Assembly: GCF_003074055.1 (NCBI RefSeq)
Contig: NZ_CP029043.1
Coordinates: forward strand, 3,588,501-3,652,500
Length of the DNA: 64,000 nt
From: Streptomyces nigra
Lineage (GTDB): Bacteria > Actinomycetota > Actinomycetes > Streptomycetales > Streptomycetaceae
Direction: 5' to 3'
In this document: piece by piece, positions 51,801-60,739 of the stretch
How positions within the stretch are numbered: position 1 is the first letter of the stretch
How the letters are laid out: each line of letters begins with the position of its first letter
Position numbers and translations under genes: made by a program
Notes under the pieces: model-generated
What the model was told of the DNA's origin: nothing
Databases searched by the model: none
What the model saw: only the letters and a program-made list of their open reading frames with translations

Positions 51801-52250
51801 ATGGCCGAAACGGCACAGTACGAGGAGCTGGTCCGCCAGTTCAGTGCCTTCGGCGCCGTGAAGCGGGAGATGGGACGCACTCTGCCGTCCGACTGCCCCT
51901 CCGGCTCCGCCGCCGTACTGACGTTGCTGGTCCGCCACGGGGAGATGCGCATGAGCAAGCTCGCGGAGCTGCTCGCCGTGGACATGTCGGTCACCAGCCG
52001 GCATGTCGCCCATGTGGCCGAGCGCGGCTGGATCGAGCGCTCCCCCGACCCGGCGGACAAGCGAAGCCGCATCGTGCGACTCACCCCCAGCGGCGAGGAA
52101 CGGGTGCGGGAGATGTCCCACCGGACCACACGGCTGCTCGAGGAGCGGCTCGGCGACTGGTCCGACGACGACATCGCCGCGCTCATCCGGCTCATGGCCC
52201 GGCTGAGGGCCAGCTTCGACGACTGCCGTACACCCGCGATCACCCAGTAG
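51801..52250 (+). CDS. MarR-family transcriptional regulator
   Basis: A 149-aa winged-HTH repressor: dimerisation helices at both ends, recognition helix in MRMSKLAELLAVDMSVTSRHVAHVAERG (about 48-75) and the wing DPADKRSRIVRLTPSG. ATG 51801 with GGGAGG upstream; a GTG at 51798 is also open. It precedes the MFS pump by 13 bp, so it probably represses the operon by binding the palindromes upstream, and releases on binding a toxic small molecule. Confidence 0.9.
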   Translation: MAETAQYEELVRQFSAFGAVKREMGRTLPSDCPSGSAAVLTLLVRHGEMRMSKLAELLAVDMSVTSRHVAHVAERGWIERSPDPADKRSRIVRLTPSGEERVREMSHRTTRLLEERLGDWSDDDIAALIRLMARLRASFDDCRTPAITQ

Positions 52251-52263
52251 GAGAAGGAAGTTC

Positions 52264-54759
52264 ATGGCAACGACCACACCAGCCGGTGTGCGGGCCCACG
52301 CCAAGCATTCGGGAGCCCCGACCGGCGCTCCGATGTCCCACCGGCAGATCATGGAGGCCCTGACCGGGCTGCTGCTCGGGATGTTCGTCGCGATCCTGTC
52401 GTCGACGATCGTCTCCAACGCGCTGCCCGACATCATCCAGGACCTCGGCGGCGGTCAGAGCGCCTACACCTGGGTGGTGACCGCGTCGCTGCTGGCGATG
52501 ACCGCGTCCACTCCGCTGTGGGGCAAGCTCGCCGACCTGTTCTCCAAGAAGCTGCTGATACAGCTGTCCCTGGTCGTCTTCGTGGCGGGCTCGGCGCTGG
52601 CCGGTCTGTCGCAGAACCCGGCCATGCTGATCACGTTCCGCGCGGTCCAGGGCATCGGCATGGGCGGTCTGTCCTCGCTGGCCCAGATCATCCTCGCGGC
52701 GATGATCTCGCCGCGTGAGCGCGGCCGGTACAACGGCTACCTCGGCGCCACCTTCGCCACCGCCATGGTCGGCGGCCCGCTGATCGGCGGTGTCATCACC
52801 GACACCGACTGGCTCGGCTGGCGCTGGTGCTTCTACGTCGGCGTGCCCTTCGCCGTCGTCGCCCTGATCGTGCTGCAGCGCACCCTGCACCTGCCCGTGG
52901 TGAAGCGGAAGGTCAAGGTCGACTGGGGCGGCGCGTTCTTCATCACCGCCGCGGTCTGCCTGCTGCTGATCTGGGTGACCTTCGCCGGCGACAAGTACGA
53001 CTGGATGTCCTGGCAGACCGGTGCGATGACCGGTGGCGCGCTCGTGCTGCTGCTGCTCTTCGTGTTCGTCGAGTCCAGGGCGAGCGAGCCGATCGTCCCG
53101 CTGCGGCTGTTCCGCAACCGCACCATCACCCTCGCGTCGCTGGCCTCGCTGTTCGTCGGTGTCGCGATGTTCGCGGGCACGATCTTCTTCAGCCAGTACT
53201 TCCAGCTGGCCCGGGGCGAGTCGCCGACCATGTCCGGTGTCCTGACGATCCCGATGATCCTCGGCCTGTTCGTCTCCTCGACGGTCTCCGGCCAGGTCAT
53301 CACCCGCACCGGCCGCTGGAAGGCCTGGCTGCTGGGCGGCGGTGTGCTGGTCACGGCGGGCCTGGGCCTGCTCGGCACCATCCGCTACGACACGGCGTAC
53401 TGGCACGTCGCGATCTACATGGCGCTGCTGGGTCTCGGCGTCGGCATGATGATGCAGAACCTGGTCCTCGCCACGCAGAACCAGGTCGACCCGAGCGACC
53501 TGGGTGTCGCGAGCTCCGTCGTGAACTTCTTCCGGTCCCTCGGCGGTGCCATGGGCGTCTCGGCGCTCGGCGCGGTTCTCAGCCACCGGATCACCCACTA
53601 CGTCCAGGACGGTCTGGCCGGGCTCGGGGTGCGGGGCTCGTCCTCCGGTCACGGTGAGATCCCCGACCTGGACTCCCTGCCCGCGCCGGTCCGCACGGTC
53701 GTCGAGGGCGCGTACGGCCACGGTGTCGCCGACGTCTTCCTGTACTCGGCGCCGATCGCCCTGCTCGCCCTGGTGTTCGCCGTGTTCATCAAGGAGGTCC
53801 CCCTGAAGACGAAGGGTGCCCTGGCCCAGGCCGAAGAGGACGCGGGTGCCGTACCGGCCGAGACGACGGCCGCGACGCCTGCCGCTGCGGAGACCGCTCC
53901 GGAGGCGCGGGCCGAGACCGCCCCGGGCACGGCCCAGGCCCTCGCGGCCGTGGCCACCGTGGCCGACGCCGAGGCGGCCGGGGGCGCGGCCTCCGGCGGG
54001 GTCCCGGTCCGCGGCTTCGTCCGGGGCGCCGAGAGCGCGCCGGTTCCGCAGGCCGCCGTCACGCTGATCTCCCTGGCGGGACGGCAGCTGGGCCGGTCGG
54101 TCGCGCAGGCCGACGGCGCCTACGCGGTGGACGCGCCGGGCGCGGGCTCGTACGTCCTGATCGCCTCCGCCGACGGCTTCCAGCCGCAGGCCTCCACGAT
54201 CGTCGTCGACGGCGACGAGCCGGTGGCGTACGACATCCTGCTCAGCGGCACCAGCGGCCTGAACGGCGTGGTGCGCGCCGCGCAGGGCGGGGAGCCGGTC
54301 ACCGGCGCCATGGTGATCGTCACCGATGTGCGCGGCGACCTGCTGGCCTCCGCCGCCACCGGTGAGCAGGGCGAGTTCGGCTTCGCCGAGCTGGTGCCCG
54401 GGGCCGTGACCGTCGCGGTCAACGCCGACGGCTTCCGGCCGCGCGCCCTGCCCGTCGAGGTCGCCGGCACCGGGGTCACCCGGATCGAGGTCGAGCTGGA
54501 GGCCGGTGCCCAGGTCCAGGGTGTCGTCCGGGCGCCGCACGGCCCGCTGGCCGACGCCCGGGTGACGCTGGTCGACGCGGCCGGGAACGTCGTCGGCACG
54601 GCGACGACCGGGGCGGACGGGGCGTACGCCTTCACCGACCTGGACGGCGGCGAGTACACGGTCATCGCGACCGGCTACCCGCCGGTGGCGACGGCGCTGA
54701 CGGTCACCGGCCGCGGCACCGACGACCACGACATCGAACTCGCCCACCCCGGCGAGTGA
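52264..54759 (+). CDS. DHA2-type MFS exporter with C-terminal carboxypeptidase-regulatory-like repeats
   Basis: An 831-aa protein. Residues 1-520 form a 14-TM drug:H+ antiporter (LIQLSLVVFVAGSALAG; RAVQGIGMGG; GALLSHRITHYV-like end of TM14). An Ala/Glu linker (about 525-580) leads to three beta-sandwich repeats (about 581-665, 666-745, 746-825), each with the pattern G.V......A.V.....GQ.....DG.Y......G.Y.V. Fusion of an efflux pump with CnaB-like domains is unusual: with even TM number the tail should be cytosolic. ATG 52264 follows GGAGAAGG. MarR is upstream and YceI downstream. Confidence 0.85.
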   Translation: MATTTPAGVRAHAKHSGAPTGAPMSHRQIMEALTGLLLGMFVAILSSTIVSNALPDIIQDLGGGQSAYTWVVTASLLAMTASTPLWGKLADLFSKKLLIQLSLVVFVAGSALAGLSQNPAMLITFRAVQGIGMGGLSSLAQIILAAMISPRERGRYNGYLGATFATAMVGGPLIGGVITDTDWLGWRWCFYVGVPFAVVALIVLQRTLHLPVVKRKVKVDWGGAFFITAAVCLLLIWVTFAGDKYDWMSWQTGAMTGGALVLLLLFVFVESRASEPIVPLRLFRNRTITLASLASLFVGVAMFAGTIFFSQYFQLARGESPTMSGVLTIPMILGLFVSSTVSGQVITRTGRWKAWLLGGGVLVTAGLGLLGTIRYDTAYWHVAIYMALLGLGVGMMMQNLVLATQNQVDPSDLGVASSVVNFFRSLGGAMGVSALGAVLSHRITHYVQDGLAGLGVRGSSSGHGEIPDLDSLPAPVRTVVEGAYGHGVADVFLYSAPIALLALVFAVFIKEVPLKTKGALAQAEEDAGAVPAETTAATPAAAETAPEARAETAPGTAQALAAVATVADAEAAGGAASGGVPVRGFVRGAESAPVPQAAVTLISLAGRQLGRSVAQADGAYAVDAPGAGSYVLIASADGFQPQASTIVVDGDEPVAYDILLSGTSGLNGVVRAAQGGEPVTGAMVIVTDVRGDLLASAATGEQGEFGFAELVPGAVTVAVNADGFRPRALPVEVAGTGVTRIEVELEAGAQVQGVVRAPHGPLADARVTLVDAAGNVVGTATTGADGAYAFTDLDGGEYTVIATGYPPVATALTVTGRGTDDHDIELAHPGE

Positions 54760-54765
54760 CCCGAC

Positions 54766-54820
54766 CCGGCCCGTGGTGGCGGCGCGCTCCGAGCCAAGGC
54801 GCGCCGCCGCCACGGGCCGG
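54766..54820 (+). terminator. Hairpin between the MFS and YceI genes
   Basis: 22-bp stem (54766-54787 with 54799-54820), one T-G pair, starting 7 nt after the MFS stop. No T run; it may attenuate or stabilise rather than fully stop transcription. Confidence 0.6.
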
Positions 54821-54851
54821 TTCTCTCAAAGACCCCTGAGGAGTACGTGAG

Positions 54852-55676
54852 ATGGGACTGACCGCGAGGGTCCGCACGCGGGACGGATGGGCCGTGCCGC
54901 ACGCGGTCGTCACGGTGACGGACATGACCGGGGCGCAGGTGCTGCGGCTGGAGGCCGACCCGGAGGGCGCGGTCCACGACGCGAACCCGCTGCCCGCCGG
55001 GGCCTACACCGTCATCGTCACCGCCGTCGGCTACGCGCCGGCCGCCGCGAGCGCGCTGGTGACCGCCGGCGGGCGGGCCGAGGTCGGCACGGTCACGCTG
55101 GCCCGCCAGGGCGGCACCGAACTGCCGCCGCCCGGCCCGTGGACCGTCGACCCGGCGCACTCCACGGTCGCCGCGGTCGCCCAGCACCTGGGGATCTCCA
55201 GTGTGCGCGGCCGGTTCACGCGGTTCTCCGCCGCCGTCGAGATCGCGCCGGACGACATCACCAAGTCCAGGGTGGAGGCGGTGATCCAGGCCGCCTCGAT
55301 CGACACCGGCAACGAGATGCGCGACGGGCATCTGCGCTCGCCGGACTTCCTGGACGTGGAGCGGCACCCGGAGATCGTCTACCGCTCGACGGGCGTCACG
55401 CAGGCCACCGGCACCGACCGCTGGATGGTGCGCGGCGAGCTGGAGATGCGCGGGGTGGTGCGTCCGGTGGACCTGCACCTCGCCTACCTCGGGACCGGCG
55501 CCGACCCGTGGGGCGGCACCCGCGCCGCGTTCCGGGCGACGACCGAGCTGCGCCGGGACGACTTCGCCATGAACTACAACCAGGTCGTGCAGGCCGGCAT
55601 CGCCGCGATCGGTACGACGCTGAAGGTGGAGCTCGACATCCAGGCCGTGCAGGGCGAGACACTCCCGGAAGCCTGA
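54852..55676 (+). CDS. YceI-family protein with N-terminal CnaB-like repeat
   Basis: A 274-aa protein. Residues 1-85 are one carboxypeptidase-regulatory-like repeat related to those in the upstream pump (VVTVTDMTGAQVLRLEADPEGAVHDANPLPAGAYTVIV). Residues 95-272 are a YceI lipocalin-like barrel (WTVDPAHSTVAAVAQHLGISSVRGRF; SPDFLDVERHPEIVY), which in homologues binds polyisoprenoid chains. No signal peptide. It starts at ATG 54852, 92 bp after the pump. The shared repeat suggests that the two proteins interact (inference). Confidence 0.85.
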   Translation: MGLTARVRTRDGWAVPHAVVTVTDMTGAQVLRLEADPEGAVHDANPLPAGAYTVIVTAVGYAPAAASALVTAGGRAEVGTVTLARQGGTELPPPGPWTVDPAHSTVAAVAQHLGISSVRGRFTRFSAAVEIAPDDITKSRVEAVIQAASIDTGNEMRDGHLRSPDFLDVERHPEIVYRSTGVTQATGTDRWMVRGELEMRGVVRPVDLHLAYLGTGADPWGGTRAAFRATTELRRDDFAMNYNQVVQAGIAAIGTTLKVELDIQAVQGETLPEA

Positions 55677-55724
55677 GCACAGCAGGGTCAGGCTGAACGG
55701 GTCGCGGCGCCCTAGGCTCGTCCC

Positions 55725-56195
55725 ATGGCACCGAACATCGCGACCAACACCCGGGTCTCCCTCGAAGAGTTGCTCGATTTCGTACGGCCCCGGCACCGGG
55801 CCCTGCTGCTGACCCGCCGGTCCGACGGCGGCCCGCAGGCCAGCCCGTTGACCTGCGGGGTGGACGACTCGGGGCGGATCGTGGTCTCCACGTACCCGGA
55901 GCGGGCCAAGACCCGTAACGCCAAGCGGGATCCGCGGGTGAGCGTGGTCGTCCTCAGCGACGAGTGGAACGGGCCCTGGGTGCAGATCGACGGGACCGCC
56001 GAGGTCGTCGACGCGCCGGACTCGGTGGAGCCGCTCGTCGAGTACTACCGGAACATCGCCGGGGAGCACCCGGACTGGGACGAGTACCGGGCGGCGATGG
56101 TGAAACAGGGCAAGTCCATCATCCGGGTGACGCCGGAGCGCTGGGGTCCGGTGGCCACGGGCGGATTCCCGGCGCGGCTGGTCGAGGGCGACTGA
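55725..56195 (+). CDS. PPOX-class F420-dependent oxidoreductase-like protein
   Basis: A 156-aa split-barrel flavin/F420-binding protein. LDFVRPRHRALLLTRRSDGGPQASPL and DDSGRIVVSTYPERAKTRNAKRDPRVSVVVL are typical of the PPOX-class F420 group, and ATGGFPARL closes the barrel. Homologues reduce enones or tetrapyrroles with F420H2 or FMN. Convergent with tetR. The exact substrate is unknown. Confidence 0.85.
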   Translation: MAPNIATNTRVSLEELLDFVRPRHRALLLTRRSDGGPQASPLTCGVDDSGRIVVSTYPERAKTRNAKRDPRVSVVVLSDEWNGPWVQIDGTAEVVDAPDSVEPLVEYYRNIAGEHPDWDEYRAAMVKQGKSIIRVTPERWGPVATGGFPARLVEGD

Positions 56196-56205
56196 GGTCG
56201 TTGGA

Positions 56206-56991
56206 CTACGAGGTGGGGCCTGCCCGGTCGACCATCGCCTCGATGCCGGCCACCAGCAGGTCCAGGGCGAACTCGAAGTCCCGCTCCCACATCTCCTCGA
56301 CCGTGTCGCCGCCCCGGGCCTCCATGAGTTCGGCGGAGTCCTGGACGATGTCGGCGGCCTCGGCGGACGCGGTCACCGAGCTCATCGCATGCCGGAAGTA
56401 GTCGTCGGGGCTCATCCCGAAGGCCGCGCTGCGGGCGATGAAGTGCCCCTCGATCGTGCCGAAGCCGTACACGAACTGGAAGACGGCGGAGATCGCCGCC
56501 ACCAGGCCGTGCGCGGGCAGGCCGGTCCGGCGCACGATGCGCTGCACCTGCCGGGAGAAGCGGAGGCTGTTGGGGCCGATGTTGACGTAGGTGCCGATCA
56601 GCGGTGAGAGCCAGGGGTGGCGGACCAGGAGGCCCCGGTAGGCGCGGGCGAGCGCGCGCAGCTCGTCCCGCCAGTCCGTGTCTTCGTCGGCCTCGGAGTC
56701 GGCGTCGGGCAGGTCGAGTTCGCCGAAGGCCGCGTCCAGGGCGAGTTCGAGCAGGTCGTCCTTGGTGTCCACGTACCAGTACACGGACATCGCGGTCACG
56801 TTCAGCTCGGCGGCGAGCCGGCGCATCGAGAACTTGGCCAGCCCCTCGGCGTCCAGCAGCCGTACGGTCGCCTCGGTGATGCGTTCCCGGTCGAGGCCGG
56901 AGGGCTGACCCCCGCCGGCACGGCCACCACGGCGGGGCTTCTCCTCCAGCCAGACACTGGTCCGCAGGGACTGCCGGGCTGCCCTCGCCAT
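56206..56991 (-). CDS. TetR-family regulator of the adjacent MFS pump
   Basis: A 261-aa protein. HTH at about 35-82 (ITEATVRLLDAEGLAKFSMRRLAAELNVTAMSVYWYVDTKDDLLE) and a TetR_C_1 (tetracycline-repressor-like) ligand domain at about 100-255. It follows the MFS gene on the same strand with an 82-bp gap. It probably represses that unit by binding the palindromes before the MFS start. Confidence 0.88.
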   Translation of the reverse strand: MARAARQSLRTSVWLEEKPRRGGRAGGGQPSGLDRERITEATVRLLDAEGLAKFSMRRLAAELNVTAMSVYWYVDTKDDLLELALDAAFGELDLPDADSEADEDTDWRDELRALARAYRGLLVRHPWLSPLIGTYVNIGPNSLRFSRQVQRIVRRTGLPAHGLVAAISAVFQFVYGFGTIEGHFIARSAAFGMSPDDYFRHAMSSVTASAEAADIVQDSAELMEARGGDTVEEMWERDFEFALDLLVAGIEAMVDRAGPTS

Positions 56992-57073
56992 CGCGCACCT
57001 TCCTCGACTCCGTCACCGGCTGTTCAGGATGCCAGGCGGCCCCCGGGGTCCGGGGAGCCGCCCGAGCCGGCAC

Positions 57074-58624
57074 TCAGGTCTTGTCTGCCCTCTCCGCCCG
57101 CCGCAGCAACGCCCCGGCGACCAGTCCGCCGAGCAGCACGGCCGACGCCCCGACCAGAAGACTCGTCTGCAGGCCGGAGGAGAACGCGTCCAGGACCCGC
57201 CCGCGCTCGGCCGCGCCGTCCGCCCGGGCCAGCGCCAGCGGCAGGGAGGCGGCCGCCATCGGGATCAGCGCGGCGAACCGCGCGTTGAGCAGGGCGCCCA
57301 GCACGGCCACCCCGAGTCCGGTACCGAACTCGGCGACGGTGCCGTTGATACCGCCTCCGACGCCGGCCTTCTCCGGCGGGATCGCGCTCATGATGGCGTG
57401 GGACATGGCGGGGCTCGCCACGGCGGCGCCGGTGCCGATGAGCACCAGCCCGAGCAGGGTGCCGGTGTAGCCGCCGGGAGCGACCGTGGCCACGGAGGCC
57501 AGGCCCGCCGCCATCACCAGCATGCCGAGCCCGATGGCGCGCGGCGTCCCCAGCCGGGCCGCCCACTTCGCGGCGACGCCGGTGAAGTTCAGCGCGACGA
57601 TCATCAGGGCGAGCGGTGCCGTCCGCAGTCCGGCCTCCAGGGGCTCGTAGCCGAGGACGAACTGCATGTGCTGGGTGAGCAGGAAGAGCGAGCCGCCCAT
57701 GCCGAAGGTGATGAGGACACCACCGGAGACCGCACCGGTGAACCGCCGGTCGCGGAAGAAGTGCATGTCGATCATGGGATACGGGACGCGGCGCTCCCAC
57801 TGCGCGAAGGCGGCCAGCACCACGACGGCCACGACCGCGGTCAGCAGCACCCGGCCCGACGTCCAGCCGTGCTCAGGACCGGAGATGATCGCGAACACCA
57901 GCGCGGCCATGCCGATCGTGGAGAGCAGGGCCCCTGGTATGTCGGGGCGGTCGCCATGGGGGTCCCCCCTGCTCGAGCGAAGCCGAGAGCTCGGGGGAGG
58001 GTTCTTCGACTCCGGGACGAGTGTCACGACGGCGACCAGGGCGAGCGCCGCGACCGGCAGGTTGACCAGGAAGATCGCGCCCCACCAGAAGTGGTCCAGC
58101 AGGAAGCCGCCGAGGAGCGGCCCGGCGGCGAAGCCCAGCGAGTTCACCGCCGCCCAGATGCCGATGGCCTTCGGCTGCTCCTCGGGCGTGAAGATCTGGA
58201 TCGCCACGGCCAGCACGGTCGTCATCAGCAGCGCGCCGCCGACGCCCATGCCGGCCCGCGCGGCGATCAACTGGCCGGTGGACCCGGCCAGTCCGGCCAC
58301 CAGCGAACCGGTGCCGAACAGGACCAGGCCCACCGCCAGCATCTTCTTGCGGCCGTACCGGTCGGCGGCGCTGCCCGCCGTGAGCAGCAGGCCCGACTGG
58401 ACCAGCGAATAGGCGTTGATCAGCCACTGGATGTCGGAGGTGGAGGCGTCCAGTTCCCGGGTGAGGGAGGGGATCGCCACGTTCAGGACGGTGTTGTCCA
58501 GCACCACGGTGAGCACGGCGAGACAGAGGACGCCGAGGATCAGCCAGCGCTGGGGGTGGCCGCCGGGGGCGGGCGGCTGCTGCGGCGGCTGGGCCGCGGC
58601 CTGTTCCGGTGAGGACGTCATCAT
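57074..58624 (-). CDS. DHA2-type MFS exporter containing an in-frame REP-like insertion
   Basis: A 516-aa, 14-TM pump (WLILGVLCLAVLTVVLDNTVLNVAIPSL at TM1; DRYGRKKML after TM2; GGALLMTTVLAV). Between TM6 and TM7 the linker reads ESKNPPPSSRLRSSRGDPHGD, which is encoded by a palindromic sequence I recall as a frequent Streptomyces interspersed repeat. The insert adds about 14-16 residues and keeps the frame, so the pump may work. ATG 58624 (next codon also ATG). Confidence 0.88.
   Translation of the reverse strand: MMTSSPEQAAAQPPQQPPAPGGHPQRWLILGVLCLAVLTVVLDNTVLNVAIPSLTRELDASTSDIQWLINAYSLVQSGLLLTAGSAADRYGRKKMLAVGLVLFGTGSLVAGLAGSTGQLIAARAGMGVGGALLMTTVLAVAIQIFTPEEQPKAIGIWAAVNSLGFAAGPLLGGFLLDHFWWGAIFLVNLPVAALALVAVVTLVPESKNPPPSSRLRSSRGDPHGDRPDIPGALLSTIGMAALVFAIISGPEHGWTSGRVLLTAVVAVVVLAAFAQWERRVPYPMIDMHFFRDRRFTGAVSGGVLITFGMGGSLFLLTQHMQFVLGYEPLEAGLRTAPLALMIVALNFTGVAAKWAARLGTPRAIGLGMLVMAAGLASVATVAPGGYTGTLLGLVLIGTGAAVASPAMSHAIMSAIPPEKAGVGGGINGTVAEFGTGLGVAVLGALLNARFAALIPMAAASLPLALARADGAAERGRVLDAFSSGLQTSLLVGASAVLLGGLVAGALLRRAERADKT
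57956..58000. repeat. REP-like palindrome within the MFS gene
   Basis: GGGGGTCCCCCC, CTCGAGCGAAGCCGAG and CTCGGGGGAGG in succession: a GC-rich palindrome with a CTCG/CGAG inner stem and a CCCCC/GGGGG outer stem. It matches my memory of a dispersed Streptomyces repeat and is in frame within the MFS coding sequence. Confidence 0.6.
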
Positions 58625-58627
58625 GTT

Positions 58628-58660
58628 CTACACCGTAGAGGGGTTCCTGTACGGCGTACA
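58628..58660. promoter_or_regulatory. Candidate TetR operators upstream of the MFS gene
   Basis: Two short palindromes, CTAC-ACC-GTAG (58628-58638) and TGTAC-GGC-GTACA (58648-58660), with centres 21 bp apart (two helical turns), immediately before the MFS start. Confidence 0.55.
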
Positions 58661-58678
58661 ACGCGATTACGGCCACCC

Positions 58679-60739
58679 TCAGCCTTCGGCATCCGGCTTC
58701 GTGAGGTCGTAGAACGTCGTGCCGTCGACCGTCACCGATGCGAAGGTCTCCTGGACCCATGTGCTGATCTGGGAGGACGTGCCGGCGCCGGCGCCGCCCA
58801 TGCCGCCACCGCCCGCTATGAAGTAGTGGATCTCGCCGTTCGCCACGTACTCCTCGAACTCGGCGAGCGTCGGGGACGGGTCGGTGCCGTTGAAGCCGCC
58901 GATCGCCATGACCGGGCCGCCCGTGGAGAGCTGGTAGCCCGCCGCGTTCTGCGCGCCGACCGCTGCGGCGACCCACGTGTACGCCTGTGCGTCGTCCTCC
59001 AGGAGTTCCTCGGCCTCGTCGCTCACGCCGGCGCCGTCGAGCAGGCCGCCCATGCCGCCGGCCCCGCCACGGCCGTCGGGCGTCTCGCCCTGGGGGTTGC
59101 CGTCGCCAAGCGTCCCGCCGGGGAGGTTCTGGCCGGGCCGGCCCTGGCCTTGCTGACCTTGCCGGCCCTGACCTGGTCGCCCGGGAAAGCCGTTGCCGTC
59201 GGGCATGTTCCCGCCCGGCATGCCTCCGCCGGGGCCACCACCGCCGCCCGGACCGCCGCCCCGGCCGCCCGTGACCGCGGGGCCCGCCGTGACGATCGAA
59301 CCGGTGTGGGCCTCGCCCAGCGTGGTGAGGGTGTACGCCGCCGGGCCGGCCAGCGCGGTCACGAGTCCCAGTCCGGCCACGCCGAGGGCGATCCGGCGTC
59401 CCAGCCGGGCCGCGAACAGCAGGCCCAGCGCCGCCGTCAGACCGCCGACCAGGACCAGCCACTTCAGCCAGGGCTGATAGCCGGAGGAGCGGTTCAGCAG
59501 GACGTACCCCCAGGCGGCGGTCGCTGTCATCGCGGCCGTCAGGGTGAGCGAGGCCCAGACCCGCTCGCGTCGCTCCCAGAGCAGCGCGGCGCCCATGCCG
59601 ACCAGCGGGGCGATGCAGGGGGCGAGAGCAACCGTGTAGTACTCGTGGAAGATGCCCTGCATATAGCTGAACACCAGCATCGTCGTGAGCAGGGCGCCGC
59701 CCCAGACCAGGAACGCACCGCGGGTCACCGAGGTGCGCGCCGCCTTGCGCGTGGCCACCAGGCCCGCGACGAGCAGGATCAGCGCGGCCGGGATCAGCCA
59801 GGAGACCTGGCCGCCGATGACCGGGCCGAACATCCGGTCCCAGCCGGTCTCGCCCCAGCCGCCGCCTCCGCCCCCGCCCGGGGCGCCGCCGCCGACGCTG
59901 CCGGTCTCGTCGCCGTTCAGCCGGCCGAGGCCGTTGTAGCCGAAGGTCAGTTCCAGGAAGGAGTCGCTCTGCGAGCCGCCGATGTACGGGCGGGAGGAGG
60001 CGGGCCACAGCTCGACGACCGCCACCCACCAGCCGCCCGCCACGACGATCGCGGCGAGCCCCGCGGCCAGTTGAGCGACGCGCCTGCGCACCGGGACCGG
60101 TGCGCAGACGGCGTACACGAGCGCGAGCGGCGGCAGGATCAGGAACGCCTGCAGCGTCTTGGCCAGGAACGCGAAGCCGATCGCGGCACCGGCCCACACG
60201 ATCCAGCGCGTACGGCCGTCCTCCAGGGCCCGGACGACGAGATGACAGGCCACCGCCATCAGCAGGGCGAGCATCGCGTCCGGGTTGTTGAAGCGGAACA
60301 TCAGCGCGGCGACGGGCGTGAGCGCGAGCACCGCGCCCGCGATCAGGCCGGCCGCGGGGCTGAAGCGGCGGCGTACCGCCGCGTACACCACGGCCACCGT
60401 GCCGACGCCCATGAGGACTTCGGGCAGCAGGATCGCCCAGCTGTGCAGTCCGAACAGGCGCACGGACAGCGCCATCGGCCACAGCGCGGCCGGGGGCTTG
60501 TCGACGGTGATGGCGTTCGCCGCGTCGAGCGAACCGAAGAAGAACGCCTTCCAGGACTCGCTGCCCGCCTGGACGGCCGCCGAGTAGAAGGAGTTGGCGT
60601 AGCCGGAGGCGCTGAGGTTCGCCAGGTAGAGAAGGAGGGTGGCGAGCAGGAGGGCGAGGAACGCCGGGCGGGCCCACCGCGGGTCCTCGGGCCGCCCGCG
60701 CCACAACCGCCGTACGAACGTCTGGTCGTGGACGGTCAT
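58679..60739 (-). CDS. GT39-family membrane glycosyltransferase (ArnT/PMT-like)
   Basis: A 686-aa protein. N-terminal acidic motif region FYSAAVQAGSESWKAFFFGSLDAANAITVDKPPAALW is characteristic, with Asp in the first loop serving as catalytic base. About 11-12 TM segments to residue 480, then a long Gly/Pro/Gln-rich low-complexity tract (about 495-570) and a C-terminal extracytoplasmic domain (MAIGGFNGTDPSPTLAEFEEYV). It should transfer a polyprenyl-phosphate-linked sugar to a surface acceptor. Start overlaps the stop of the GT2-GtrA gene (ATGA). Confidence 0.88.
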   Translation of the reverse strand: MTVHDQTFVRRLWRGRPEDPRWARPAFLALLLATLLLYLANLSASGYANSFYSAAVQAGSESWKAFFFGSLDAANAITVDKPPAALWPMALSVRLFGLHSWAILLPEVLMGVGTVAVVYAAVRRRFSPAAGLIAGAVLALTPVAALMFRFNNPDAMLALLMAVACHLVVRALEDGRTRWIVWAGAAIGFAFLAKTLQAFLILPPLALVYAVCAPVPVRRRVAQLAAGLAAIVVAGGWWVAVVELWPASSRPYIGGSQSDSFLELTFGYNGLGRLNGDETGSVGGGAPGGGGGGGWGETGWDRMFGPVIGGQVSWLIPAALILLVAGLVATRKAARTSVTRGAFLVWGGALLTTMLVFSYMQGIFHEYYTVALAPCIAPLVGMGAALLWERRERVWASLTLTAAMTATAAWGYVLLNRSSGYQPWLKWLVLVGGLTAALGLLFAARLGRRIALGVAGLGLVTALAGPAAYTLTTLGEAHTGSIVTAGPAVTGGRGGGPGGGGGPGGGMPGGNMPDGNGFPGRPGQGRQGQQGQGRPGQNLPGGTLGDGNPQGETPDGRGGAGGMGGLLDGAGVSDEAEELLEDDAQAYTWVAAAVGAQNAAGYQLSTGGPVMAIGGFNGTDPSPTLAEFEEYVANGEIHYFIAGGGGMGGAGAGTSSQISTWVQETFASVTVDGTTFYDLTKPDAEG

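Noticed and set aside
52240..54813. 857-codon minus-strand frame opposite the MFS pump
   Set aside because: Antisense shadow of a clearly recognised transporter.
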